Source of the DNA: Neelides folsomi
Lineage: Eukaryota; Arthropoda; Collembola; Neelipleona; Neelidae
Length of the DNA stretch: 64,000 nt
Direction of reading: 5' to 3'
Assembly: GCA_034687125.1 (NCBI GenBank)
Contig: JAQGBZ010000087.1
Coordinates: 124,001 to 188,000, forward strand
Part shown: piece after piece, positions 26,498 to 39,200 of the stretch
Layout of the letters: the number at the start of each line of letters is the position of its first letter
How positions within the stretch are numbered: position 1 is the first letter of the stretch
Made by a program: the position numbers and the translations under genes
The notes under the pieces: generated by a model
What the model was told of the DNA's origin: nothing
Database searches by the model: none
What the model saw: only the letters and a program-made list of their open reading frames with translations

Positions 26498-26902
26498 CAG
26501 GGTGTGTCTAAAGTCGATGCGTTTTGTTCAAAATAAATCATATCTTTTTTATTCATTAATCGATTTTTATTAAATTTGGTAGATATCTTCCTTATAATAT
26601 ATAATATCATATAAAAATGAAATTTAACTGATCAATTAAACTAAATCTTGGCTTCGATACCAAGAAACCTCATTTCTTAGGTCCTTTTCTGCGAGAAATC
26701 ACACTCGCAGAAATCACACAATCACACACAAATCACACAAAGTGACTGTCGTTTATTTAATGTTTAACCAATTCGGCTTATATTTGGCTATATAACATAT
26801 TGATATATTACTCATCAAATGGCTATCTTAAAAGATTTTTATAATTGCTACCTCAGGTAGAAATTAAATGATTAAAAACGCATCAACTTTAGGCTCACCC
26901 TG
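26498..26902. mobile_element. Tc1/mariner-like MITE, 405 bp, flanked by TA
   Basis: The element begins CAGGGTGTGTCTAAAGTCGA and ends in its imperfect inverse (TCAACTTTAGGCTCACCCTG), giving terminal inverted repeats of about 28 bases, CAGGGTGWGYCTAAAGTYGA then TGCGTTTT. TA dinucleotides abut both ends, which is the target-site signature of Tc1/mariner transposition. CAGGGTG-type termini are common in mariner families. The interior carries no transposase frame and has an internal hairpin around the two GAAATCACAC copies near 26696-26722, so this is a non-autonomous copy. Confidence 0.8.
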
Positions 26903-27620
26903 TATAGTAAATATGAAGCTTAATAACAATCCAAATGTATAATCAATGTTTAATCCAACAATGCAAAGCTCACTCATACAATGGTTAAATTAACAATAAA
27001 AGCTCAATTCCTTATTAAAAAATTAATCCTAACAATAAAATTATGATCGTACGGGTCTTAGAGCGGAAAATTCAATTTAGAAAAAACTAAGGTTAAGAGC
27101 AATTCCATTTATTTTATTTCTTCCCTTTAATTTCATAAATGGTTTTTATTTGGATTGAATCATTGTGGGAATTCCAAAGGCGACCAATTTGTCATTGATC
27201 TTAGGGAGGTTGGGATTCATTCAAATCTGAAGGTAATCGAAGACTCATCTCATTACATGAGATCTTGTAAAAATGTCCTTTTACATCCTGCTTCCACCAA
27301 CACATGAACCATGTTGGCCTAAAGGAACAATAACGGATGTCAAACGTTTTTTATGTCTTTTGGTCTTCTGTGAGTACCTTAGGAGAATTACGTTCAAAGT
27401 TACCTTATGAGAATTACTTTATCTCTATTTACTATTATTTGCTATTACACATAATGAGGGTTGTTCCACGTTATTCCAATGTGTGAGTGTTTGATCCACC
27501 ACACCTGTTGACTCTCACAGACAATTTTCTTACAGGTACATTTTTTTCCTTTGCCCTTCTATGCCTCACTCTCATTTGCTCCATATTCCTACCTGTACTT
27601 TTTCCACGTGGGGACAAGAG
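26903..27620. other. Upstream region of the GYH-rich gene
   Basis: AT-rich intergenic DNA that becomes more balanced near 27480-27620, with ACGTG-containing sequence (TTCCACGTGGGG) just before the TATA box. It likely includes promoter elements of the secreted GYH-rich gene. No coding sequence was seen. Confidence 0.4.
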
Positions 27621-27628
27621 TATATAAA
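27621..27628 (+). promoter_or_regulatory. TATA box of the GYH-rich gene
   Basis: TATATAAA lies 88 bases before the start codon at 27709. A transcription start about 30 bases downstream, near 27650, would leave a 5' UTR of about 60 bases. A canonical TATA box fits a strongly and tissue-specifically expressed cuticle- or secretion-type gene. Confidence 0.75.
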
Positions 27629-27708
27629 CGAGAGCTCCTTACCGTTTCTGCACACACGTTCCACAAATCTCTTTTGATTCACAAATCAAATACAAAACTC
27701 CTACAACC

Positions 27709-28566
27709 ATGAACAAGATCTTCGTAAGTAGCATTTTCACTCATAATTTTATACGTTAAAATTCAGTAAAATTTTGTAAAATTTTGCTAAAATATCTTTA
27801 ATTTATTTTACATTCCACTCAAATTCAATAATTCTTTACATTCAAAAGCAATTAAATTTTTAATTGCTTAAAATTCAGTTTTAAAATTTTATTAAACTTA
27901 AAAATATAATAAAAATTCTGAACTTTTAAGTTTTAAGTCGAATTCATTTAAAAATATAAAATATTAATTAAAATTTTCTACATGTTTTATAGTTGAATTA
28001 TCTTTATCTTGAACTATCTTTTCGTTGTAAATTTTATAGATTGTCTTGGGCCTCATGGCCGTCGTCGTCGCCGCCCTCGCCGAAGAGGTGGCCGAGAAGA
28101 AAGAAGCCACCACCGAGCTTGAGACCGCCGAAGGCAGATATTACGGTCACGGATATGGAGGATACGGAGGATATGGCGGGTATGGACACGGATATGGAGG
28201 ATACGGACACGGATATGGAGGATATGGTCACGGATACGGTCACGGATACGGTCACGGATACGGACACGGTAAATTATATAACTTTCATAGTATCAATAAG
28301 AATCCTAATTTCAATGATCTAGTATTCCCATTTTATACTTTGTATATAATTATTTTATTTAAATAAAATGTTTAACTTGTAGGAGGATACTACCGACCAT
28401 CATACGGAGGATATTATGGTGGACATGGAGGATATGGTGGATATGGAGGATACGGACACGGTAAGTTTATTTACCATTATTGAAAGGAATTCGTAACTGT
28501 ATAAAATAATTTGAATAATTATTAATTAATTATATATTTTTAATAGGATTCGGATTCTACGGTTAA
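27709..28566 (+). CDS. Small secreted Gly/Tyr/His-rich repeat protein
   Basis: Four exons (27709-27723, 28040-28268, 28383-28460, 28547-28566) give 342 bases, 113 aa. MNKIF from exon 1 joins a hydrophobic stretch (IVLGLMAVVVAALA) to form a signal peptide with likely cleavage after ALA, about residue 19. An acidic spacer (EEVAEKKEATTELETAEG) follows. The rest is GYGGYG and GHGYGGYG repeats ending GHGFGFYG. Such compositions occur in cuticular and other glycine-rich structural proteins and in YGGYG-type antimicrobial or neuropeptide-like precursors; the sequence cannot decide between them. No basic cleavage sites separate the repeats, so a structural role is more likely. The first intron is phase 0 and the next two are phase 1, splitting Gly codons, so repeat exons can be added without breaking frame. 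A TATA box precedes it and a poly(A) signal follows at 28684. Confidence 0.88.
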
Positions 28567-28683
28567 GCTATTTGCTTCGAATCGAAAAGAGCTGCCATGA
28601 AGGAACCAACTGGGAGTCAATCGAGGAGTTGGACAGACAAAATAAGATTTATTTAATTGGCTATATTTTTTATACGTTTTTTA

Positions 28684-28689
28684 TAATAA
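28684..28689 (+). terminator. Poly(A) signal of the GYH-rich gene
   Basis: AATAAA lies 118 bases after the TAA stop, in an AT-rich 3' UTR, and is followed by a T-rich stretch. Confidence 0.7.
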
Positions 28690-28699
28690 AGCAATCTCC

Positions 28700-29701
28700 A
28701 TTTGTGCTTTAATTCACTATTCTTATTCAATTTAATTAGCTCCAGTTAATTCTAACGGTTCGTAACATTCACTTTTCATATATTGACATATCCCAATATA
28801 ACTCCACAATAATTGTCATTTGAAGCATTAGGACAAAATTTTTCATAGAAGCAATTTTATGCTTACATGTAAAATACCATACAAGTACAGTGTATTTTAC
28901 AAGCCATTTATTACTACTAAATACTGAAGATATTACAAACATGAATGGTCATATAAAATACGGATTTTAAGGGCTCGAATTTTTATATTTTAAGGAATCT
29001 TATAATGTAAAATTAATAAAGATAGGTCTTTGATTGTAAGGAGCATTGGAGTTGTTTAAAATGCGTGAAGGCGGTAGTCTCCCCTCAGAGAGCGTATAAT
29101 TTCCATTTTACAACTGGTAAGGTTGATTAGATCGCCTTTTAATAGCTAATGACGGCGCCGAACCCAATGAGATAAAAAGAATATGTGAATTGGAAGAAGG
29201 GTTCGATTCTCGAGTTATAAACAAAGAACTCCAACCACAAACTCCCCTTCAACTACAAAGGTGTGAGTTGGATAGCAAATAGCAACAAAGGTAAAATCGA
29301 AGACTCCTCACAAAAACTCATTTGTTATTCTCTAGCACTCCTCATTCTATGTCAATGGCATGTTCATCATATCATACAAACTAATAGATCTTCATATGAT
29401 AAATACAAATACTTCATTAATATCATATATTATCATATATCAAAATATAATATCTACCTTACTATTATCATATATTGTATCAGATCTTATGTGAAGCCTC
29501 TTCTTAAGTGTATAAGATATAAAAATAACAAAAATATGGTAAAAGGTATATAATTGGTAATTTAATTTGGTTTAAAGAAGAGTGTTTATATTTTGAAATG
29601 ACGTATTCAATGCACATTCTTTATTTGAATCATTTAAGGATCATGATAGATGGAGAAGGACGTTGTACTTATAAGAGGAAATTGTCTATAGGCAGATATT
29701 G
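28700..29701. other. Intergenic, no supported gene
   Basis: AT-rich DNA between the GYH-rich gene and Mad. An open frame at 29263-29553 (+) is AT-driven and lacks any domain. A short T-loop-like GGTTCGATTC at about 29208 was examined for a tRNA, but no acceptor stem or anticodon arm fits. Confidence 0.45.
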
Positions 29702-29762
29702 GGAAGATGTTTAGGAAGATGCATAGGAAGATGTATAGGTAGATGTATAGGAAGATGTATTA
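29702..29762 (+). repeat. 12-bp tandem repeat (GGAAGATGTATA)n
   Basis: Five consecutive units, GGAAGATGTTTA, GGAAGATGCATA, GGAAGATGTATA, GGTAGATGTATA and GGAAGATGTATT, form a short purine-rich minisatellite about 450 bases upstream of the Mad coding start. Confidence 0.85.
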
Positions 29763-29859
29763 GGAGTGTATATGAAGATGAATGTGGTTATAAAAAGGAT
29801 TCCAAGAACGAGGGATTTAATTATTTGGGATCTTTAATGTGAGCAGAGGAATCTGGTTG

Positions 29860-31857
<1,998 letters not shown>

Positions 31858-31893
31858 ACCCCAACATTAATTGGGAAATGAACAATCATGGAT

Positions 31894-31899
31894 AATAAA
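31894..31899 (+). terminator. Poly(A) signal of Mad
   Basis: AATAAA lies 37 bases after the Mad stop codon, implying a very short 3' UTR. Later AT-rich sequence offers other candidate signals. Confidence 0.6.
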
Positions 31900-33080
31900 T
31901 ATCAAGATCTTGTATAAAGCTGACTTGTATGCAATTATCCTATCTTGAATCTCACAAATACGAACAAATACAATCACGTTTACCTTTTTATAATTTTAAC
32001 CACTATGATAATTATTTAGTTTAATTATTAGATATAAAAACAATTTACTAGATTTATTAGTATTTAGATTAAGTTTAAGTTTAAAATAGTTGACGATTCG
32101 TTTAATGGTTAAAATTGAAATGAACCAACAATTGATAAAACAATTTACAAATCAATTCAGTTTTTTCATTTATTATCATGCTGTTATTTTGTGCAATAAT
32201 AATTTTAAACAATTTAGATGTACTTTATTAGTTTTAATTAAAGTTTCTAGACTTAAAACATTAATAAGGCATACAAAAAAATACTTCTATTTTGTTTTTC
32301 GCCTATAAATCAAAAATTTTAAGATTAAATAGCGTTATATACTTTATATCTAGAAGTTATAATAATAACACTAAAATGATTTATATTTGATTTTTATTCT
32401 TTTTTGCTTTCAATGTAATTTAGATAACTATTATACAATTAATTTTAAACTTAAAATGTAATAAAATGTAGTTATTTTAATATTTAAGTATATTAACCTA
32501 CATTTATTAAACACTGTTAAAGGCCATTATTATGAATAATCATTGCTATTAAATATAAAATGATCAAAATCAATTTTATTTTCATATAAATTTGGTTATT
32601 TATGTGTATATTAGCATCGTTAACAAAAGACGCTTCTGGGACCGTTCATTGAAACTGAACAAAGGAATTCACATGCTTTAGAATTATGCTACAGCTGGTA
32701 AACTTTGAGACAAATAAGTCGGATACTAAATATCGCCCAACTTATACTTCTCTTCGAATTCTCAATCAATTCGATAATTTAATTCATTTGTAAAGTCAAT
32801 TTGTCGAATTTCCCTTCATTGTCTTTCAAATCTTAGATTTCAATTAAATATCACGTTTGTATAATTTAAACTTATACATTTAAACTAATGCAAAATATTC
32901 CACTTCTTAAATAAATTATAATTTATAGCGTAGAAGGTGTCAGATTGATTTTCTTTGGAGTCTGTGTCTGGTAAGAATTTAAACATTTGTTTTCAAATTA
33001 ATCTAAATGTTAAACGTCAGTTTAAATATTAAATAAATCATTTTGAAATTCAATAGTTTTGTTAGGTCGATTATAAAGCC
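31900..33080. other. Intergenic and 5' region of BLOC1S2
   Basis: AT-rich DNA with no coding frame of note. A possible non-coding first exon of BLOC1S2 ends near 32971 at GGTAAGAATT, and a polypyrimidine-poor acceptor (TTTTGTTAG) lies at about 33057-33065, just before the ATG; both are tentative. Confidence 0.35.
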
Positions 33081-33923
33081 ATGAGTGAGACAGAAGTTAA
33101 GGAAGAGAAACTCAAGGATGAAAAACCTGGAAAAGAAGTCGAAGATGTTCCTCCAGTTTCTGTTTCCGTTTCAAGAGAATCGTCAACTGGAGAAGGAAAA
33201 CCTCAACTTCTCAAACCAAGTATGTATTGATTGGCTATGTAATTATTGATTATGTAAATGACAAAAATGGATAATAAAATTGTTAACTTTATTGAAATTT
33301 TAAAAGATTCTGTGATGACGGAGAGCACTGGAAGTTACGAACCTGTCGAACCACACGATTCCTCCCTTAACCAACTGGCCAGAAACATGTTCGAAAAATC
33401 GGCCGAGTATTTGCAAGGAGAACTTCTTCAAGTTCAAGTAATAATACAAAAATGATTGATTTTCAATATTTTGAATAATTGAGGAGTTTATTGAAATGAT
33501 TGAAAATTTCCAATTTGTATCGAAATTGAAAAATCTAATCATTTTTACCTGTTATAGGAGGATTACAGACTTCTTGAGAATCTGAATATTGCAACTGCAG
33601 CGAAATATTCAGACATGAGGCAGATTTCTGGAAACGTCGCCAAAAGGCTTGAAGAGCTAAATGAAAAATGTAATTGGGGATTATTTAACATTGCTTTCTC
33701 ACATATTTAACTTTTTATCTTATTTAAGAAAATTAGTTTTTAATAAAAGATTATGGATTAATTACAATTTCATTGATTTTGTTCAGTTCGAAGTCTCGCT
33801 CCTCTTCTTCTTCAAATTGATCAAATTGAAGAGAGCGTGAACAAATTGGAACAAGCGGCCTACAAATTGGACAAATATTCGAAGCGTCTTGAGACAAAAT
33901 TCAAGCAATTGGAAAAAAGATGA
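33081..33923 (+). CDS. BLOC1S2: BLOC-1 complex subunit 2
   Basis: Four exons (33081-33219, 33307-33437, 33558-33669, 33787-33923) give 519 bases, 172 aa. The N-terminal 65 residues are acidic and Lys/Ser-rich and probably disordered. The core matches BLOC1S2 (BLOS2): an amphipathic [17 protein letters not shown], then [10 protein letters not shown] from residue 91, then the coiled coil [20 protein letters not shown] and the closing [23 protein letters not shown]1S2 is a small coiled-coil subunit shared by BLOC-1 (biogenesis of lysosome-related organelles) and BORC (lysosome positioning by Arl8/kinesin). The length is slightly above the 142 aa of vertebrates because of the longer N-terminus. 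It faces the fruitless-like gene tail to tail. Confidence 0.92.
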
Positions 33924-34135
33924 AAATTCATATCATTCTTCGCCTTCTTCAAGTCAATCCTTGAATACTAGTCTTAATGATAATATTAATTAACTATTAA
34001 TTACATTTTAATTAATTATTCGTACAAGTTTTGATGAAAATTGTGGTTTTAATGAAAATGTGAAAAAATGCTTTTGAGCTTTTCCATGATTGTTATGTCG
34101 TTGCAGAAAGTTTATGAAAGTCATTCCATGAAATT

Positions 34136-34141
34136 AATAAA
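34136..34141 (+). terminator. Poly(A) signal of BLOC1S2
   Basis: AATAAA lies about 213 bases after the TGA stop, in AT-rich DNA, and is the first clear hexamer in that 3' UTR. Confidence 0.55.
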
Positions 34142-36002
34142 CAACATTTATTGTAACATGTTAAAATTAGAGTGTATTTAGAGATAAGAATGTTGTTTAA
34201 ATAAATGTTATCTTTTCTTAAGTACTTTAAACATACCCAATTATAGTACTTACAATAATCTTTTTTCATTTTTTACTTCCATTATTTGGACACTACAATC
34301 TAAACACAAATTATCAACTAACCGAATTCCATTTTTTAAAAACTAACTACTAAAATTAACTAATAATTAACAAACTAACCAAACTAACTATAAAATAGTG
34401 TAAACCCGTCTCGAATTATTTTTAAAAATATATTACATTTGATAACATCTCGTTAATTGTTCACTAAAATCCACAGTGTATTTAACAATATAACAATGTT
34501 TGCCTAATTATTTGCCTACACTAATGTTATTTAAAATTAATTATTTAAGTAAAAGTACTAAAGCTAAGGGTTTAAATTAACCCATTGTTTGTAATCCTAT
34601 ACTTAATTCATAAGCCGTTGAACGTGCAATTAAAATTTGAACAAAGAAAATGCACAAGTGCTCTCATTGGTATAATTCAATCATCTCTTCATATAAAGCA
34701 AACAATTATCTATAATCATTGTATTATCATTAGTCAGTAACCTAAGTTAGATTACATCTTTTAAATTATTGGTGATATTCTTTTAGTATACGGCTAAAAT
34801 CTATAAGTTAAAATATTATTAAACAATAGAAAAAATAAGCATTGTTTTATTTAGTCTCTTAAATATTCAAAATCACTAGCATTTAAAATTATTAGCTGAA
34901 ATGGAACTTCACATTTTTAAATCATACCTTGTTTGAATTAAAATTCGTATATTTTTGTATTTGATAGTAAAATGGCAACTCGTGATTGAAACTAGACTAG
35001 GAAATCTTCCTTCATAAGGTGAAATATAAATATATTAAATTTGCTATATTGCTACATTATATTACTTTCATTGGAACATTAAAATAACGAAGTTCATTTT
35101 CAGACTCAATGTCAAATCTGACTAAAAGTGACTTAAATAATGACATGGGTTATAAGTTCGATCGTTGATTACGACTGGAGTTAAAACTATTAAAATGACA
35201 ACTCAATTAATAGTTGATTCCTTAAATAAAATATTTTTGGCTTAAAGTCATTTTGAATGGATAACTTAAAGAGGAACATTAAAAAGTTTCATTGACTTAA
35301 AATCTTTGTTATAAATATTAAAAACTAAATGGCAATTCTTGGTAATCAGCAGCTTATTTTAAACTGTTAAAAACAAAGGAACTTCATTATAATAAAAATA
35401 ATTCTTAATCATAAATTCGACTGCTAAGAATATTTTTCCAATGCTAAAATGAATTTCTTTGCTTCATGGCACAAAATGATTAGAAACTACAGAATTGGAA
35501 ATCATCTTCCTATTGGTCTTTAAAATGGCAAAACGACGGTAGCTACAATGCTCCAGTATAACCAGTACCGTTATTTAAGGAAATTGTAAGACTAGGAATT
35601 TTAGTAACTTTATATTAATTTGGTTCGTTTCTTCTATTCAACCGGTTTAAAATAATCAAAATCTCATCGCAGACAAAAACTCCCTCAAAATCATATAAGT
35701 CTCTTCAGTAAAATTAAAATAATAGTTAAAAGAGTTAAAACATTAAAACAAGTTAAAATCTTAACTGAAAAACAATTACATTTAATTTAGAATCGCAATA
35801 AGGAGAAAACTCTTTAAATCTTCAATTAGGCTAATTCTACTTAATAGGTATATTAATCAATATTTTTGCATTAAATTGTTATATATATATAAGTATTTTC
35901 ATATTCAATATTTAACATTTTTCTATAATTAACTAGATTAATTAGCATGTCAAATTTAATTTTATAGATTGTTAAAATTGTTAATTTATGGTCAAATATT
36001 CA
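34142..36002 (-). other. Convergent intergenic region, likely 3' UTR of the fruitless-like zinc-finger C isoform
   Basis: AT-rich DNA downstream of the last zinc-finger exon on the minus strand. It contains no coding frame. A short motif recurs on the plus strand at 34969, 35192, 35327 and 35522 (AAAATGGCAACTC and close variants), equivalent to GAGTTGCCATTTT in a minus-strand transcript. If the isoform's 3' UTR extends this far, these could be post-transcriptional regulatory sites. Confidence 0.35.
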
Positions 36003-36271
36003 TCAAGTTTTATCTTCCTGTTTAATCTGCTTCCGCAATTCGAACTTCATCCCGTGTTGTTTCTTCATGTGAGTTTTCCAATAATCCTTCCGCTTGAACA
36101 AAGTCTGACAAATGGCACAATGATAATTTCCCGGAAAGTGGACTCGATAATGCTGGTAGTCGTTTGACACGATTTTTCCGCAGAGCAAACATTGTTTTCG
36201 GTCAATTCGATCGCCCGATCCGCCCACGCCCTCCGACACAGCTTCAAAGATGAGACAAGGTCGAGGAGCTC
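36003..36271 (-). CDS. fru: fru-like alternative exon C: two C2H2 fingers
   Basis: Starts at 36271 after GATTGGAATTCCAG with two bases completing Gly, then [20 protein letters not shown]. Finger 1 is [18 protein letters not shown] (C-2-C-9-H-3-H), finger 2 [20 protein letters not shown] then QH (C-2-C-12-H-4-H), followed by a charged tail and TGA. 88 aa plus stop. The KIVSN segment is the same as in a Drosophila Fruitless finger exon. It is the most distal of the three, 7.5 kb from the last shared exon. Confidence 0.9.
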
Positions 36272-39200
36272 CTGGAATTCCAATCACCCACCACCGTCAT
36301 TGAAACCCTCAACCAGTTTTAACCTCACTAATTTCCCTACTTTCCCCTTCACCTCGTTTAAAAAAGTGGAACGGTAAAGGAAGCTACAACTAAATTTAAA
36401 ATTATAATAATTGTCAATTAAATAATTTTTTAATTTAATTCTACTTGGCTTTAATTCAAATAAAAAAAATCTACAAAAGAAATAAAATTTATTGAAAAAT
36501 CTACGCTCAAAAAATATATTCAATTCAAAAACTACAATGAAAATTACCAAAAAAATTCACTTTAGAAATTTCGAGAGATTTTGTCAAAAATCTTAGGATA
36601 TTTACAAGAATTCTCTATAAAAAAGTAAAAAAAAACAACTACAAAGAACATGCGAGGAATTAAAAATAAGAAGGAATTTTAAAGGAGAAAATAAAAAAGG
36701 AATTTGTTGTTTACACTTGGCACCAATTCCAACCACCCGCATTAAAACTACTTTCAATTAACTAATTGTAAGGTAAATAAAAAAATAAAATGATTAAAAA
36801 GCCTCGCTAAAGGAATCCCTCACTCGCCAAACCCCCAAAAGCGAAAAATAGGAACTGAAATTAAATGATTTGTGTGTAAGTGAATGGATCAGTGAATTTT
36901 TTTTATTTTTCCAATTTCAGACACTCGATGGTTCTTTCACATATTTGCTTTTTTACATTCATCGCTACATTTATATTCTTAATACACCTGACCTTAATTA
37001 CAATATAATGCTCATATTGAACTAATTTTAAAGTGATAAAGGTAATATATGTAATATGAATGTAATTGTTCCATCTATAATATTTCATTCCATTTTTTAA
37101 TCAAGTAATTTAAAATTACCTTACGTTGTCAATGTAGACTCTTCAATTCGCAACTTATTTATTTTAATAAGAATTAATTAAATTTTAATTATAAACTTGT
37201 AATATACTGTAAATATATTATCATATTATTAATTATATTAATTATGGAACTAGTTGTAGTACAATTGACAGTAAGAAGGTTTTTTATATTTAGTAATATA
37301 GCCTTGTGTGTGAAATAACACGAGAGGGACGAACATTGAAAAATTACCTTTTTATAAAGATTTATTTGTATAATTAATAAGAGTCATATATTTCAGTAAT
37401 ATATTAGTAATATATCATGTGTAGTTAATTGTAGTACGTATAATAATATATTCGCATATATTTAATATAATATATAGAATCCAATACACGAGAGAGGCAG
37501 TATTACAACATTTACCATTTATGTGTCTACGTGGCTAAATTTTTCAAATATTTTTATAAATTTTGTAAGACAAACATTATAATTCTTTTTTTCCTATTAA
37601 ATGACAGTCCCCGAGTTGTAAGAAGTCTCTGAGAAGTACACGTTTTATATTTTTAGTAAGGCGAAGAAGAAATTACAAATTCTCTTCTTTTTAGTCATTT
37701 GTAAGATTTAATTTTAAATTGTAATTAATTAATTTTAGGAAAATTACCAATTTAGAACAATTTAAGTATAATCTTAATACATGTGTGTATAGAAAGTTCA
37801 CGTACAATATGTATTGATGTATTCAATGCTTAAATAGGTTTTACAGTTTTTTTAAAGTCTCAAGAGATTGTTAAAGGAGGGGAATTTGAAGGTTTTAAAA
37901 AATATCCAACGTTTTTCCAACGTTTCTGTACAATGTGCAGGAATTACATCAAATTTTACCGTGTGTGATTATTTATTTAATTTGACTAAAATCTAATAAT
38001 TTTTTTTAAAAGATATCCAAAATCGACAAAGCCAATAAGCCAAGTCTAAATCGTAATTGTAATTAGATTTATTTATATATGGTCGTTGAAAAAAATGATT
38101 GTTGATTTTAATATTGATATATCAAATTCGTTTTTAAGGTCAAATTGACCATAATTAAGTGTAAATGAAATTAAGGAATTATTTTAATTAAGAAAAAGGT
38201 GACAAGATTGAAAAAAGAAAATGAGACTAAAAGTGAAGGAAATGATTGTTAAAACATTATTTAGCACTTGCACAATAAAACCAATGCCTTAAAGTTAGTT
38301 AATTAAACATATTATGTAATTAAACATCCATTCTCAAATAAGTCAAATGCATTTCTTTCGCATGTATTCTCTGAAATTATTATTAAAGGTACTTAAAATT
38401 AAAGTTATTTAATTAAAAATTAGCAATAAAATAACATTTGAAGTTTTAGGACTAAAGGCAGGCAGAATTATTAAACCACGTGTGTATTTGTTTGAAAACT
38501 GAAGTTGGATTAAACAAACTGAAATTAACTTTTAAAGTTAATTAACTTTAAATTACAAATTACAACTCATTAAATAGTAATTAAATCCTCTAAAACTAAT
38601 CTTAATAATAATAAATTTTAATGATTATTAAATATTAATGAATATGGTAAGTTTTTGGTATTCGTCAACCGGACCAAACGAGTTTTTGTGTCTGTGTGTG
38701 CACCATGAAATATAAAAGTGAGACTTTTACATTTGAAAAACACATTTTTACAAATCAAAGGTCTACGTTACTTTTTTTATCATTAATGTGTGTACAATTA
38801 CAATTCTTAAAAATAGGCATGACTCTAATTGTGTATCTACATATTCCTCTAATCGGTTAATTACAATTTACTAAAGGTCTTTTCAAATAGACCAAATTAC
38901 CTTCCTTACAAATTACGTATTCAATGGCTCAATTAACATTTAACTCTATTTGTAAGATTTAGATTTACGTGTGTTGGCAAAACATAAAATTTGAATTTAA
39001 TAACAAAAAAATTCCCTCCAATTTACCCCTTTAGGACTAAAAACTGAAATTTTAATCCGGGAATTTTTAAATACTATTTTAAATGTAATTTACATTTTAT
39101 TCTTTGTAATATTAAACCACCGTGCATTTCATTTACCTAAATCCTTTAAAGTTATTATTTTAATTCCTACTTCTTTTATGTACAGAGAGTTTAGTCAAAA

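Noticed and set aside
28034-28267. 77-codon minus-strand frame rich in Ser/Val
   Set aside because: It is the antisense shadow of the GYH repeat exon.
29041-29230. T-loop-like GGGTTCGATTCTCGAG that suggested a tRNA
   Set aside because: No acceptor stem, D-arm or anticodon arm could be fitted at the right spacing upstream.
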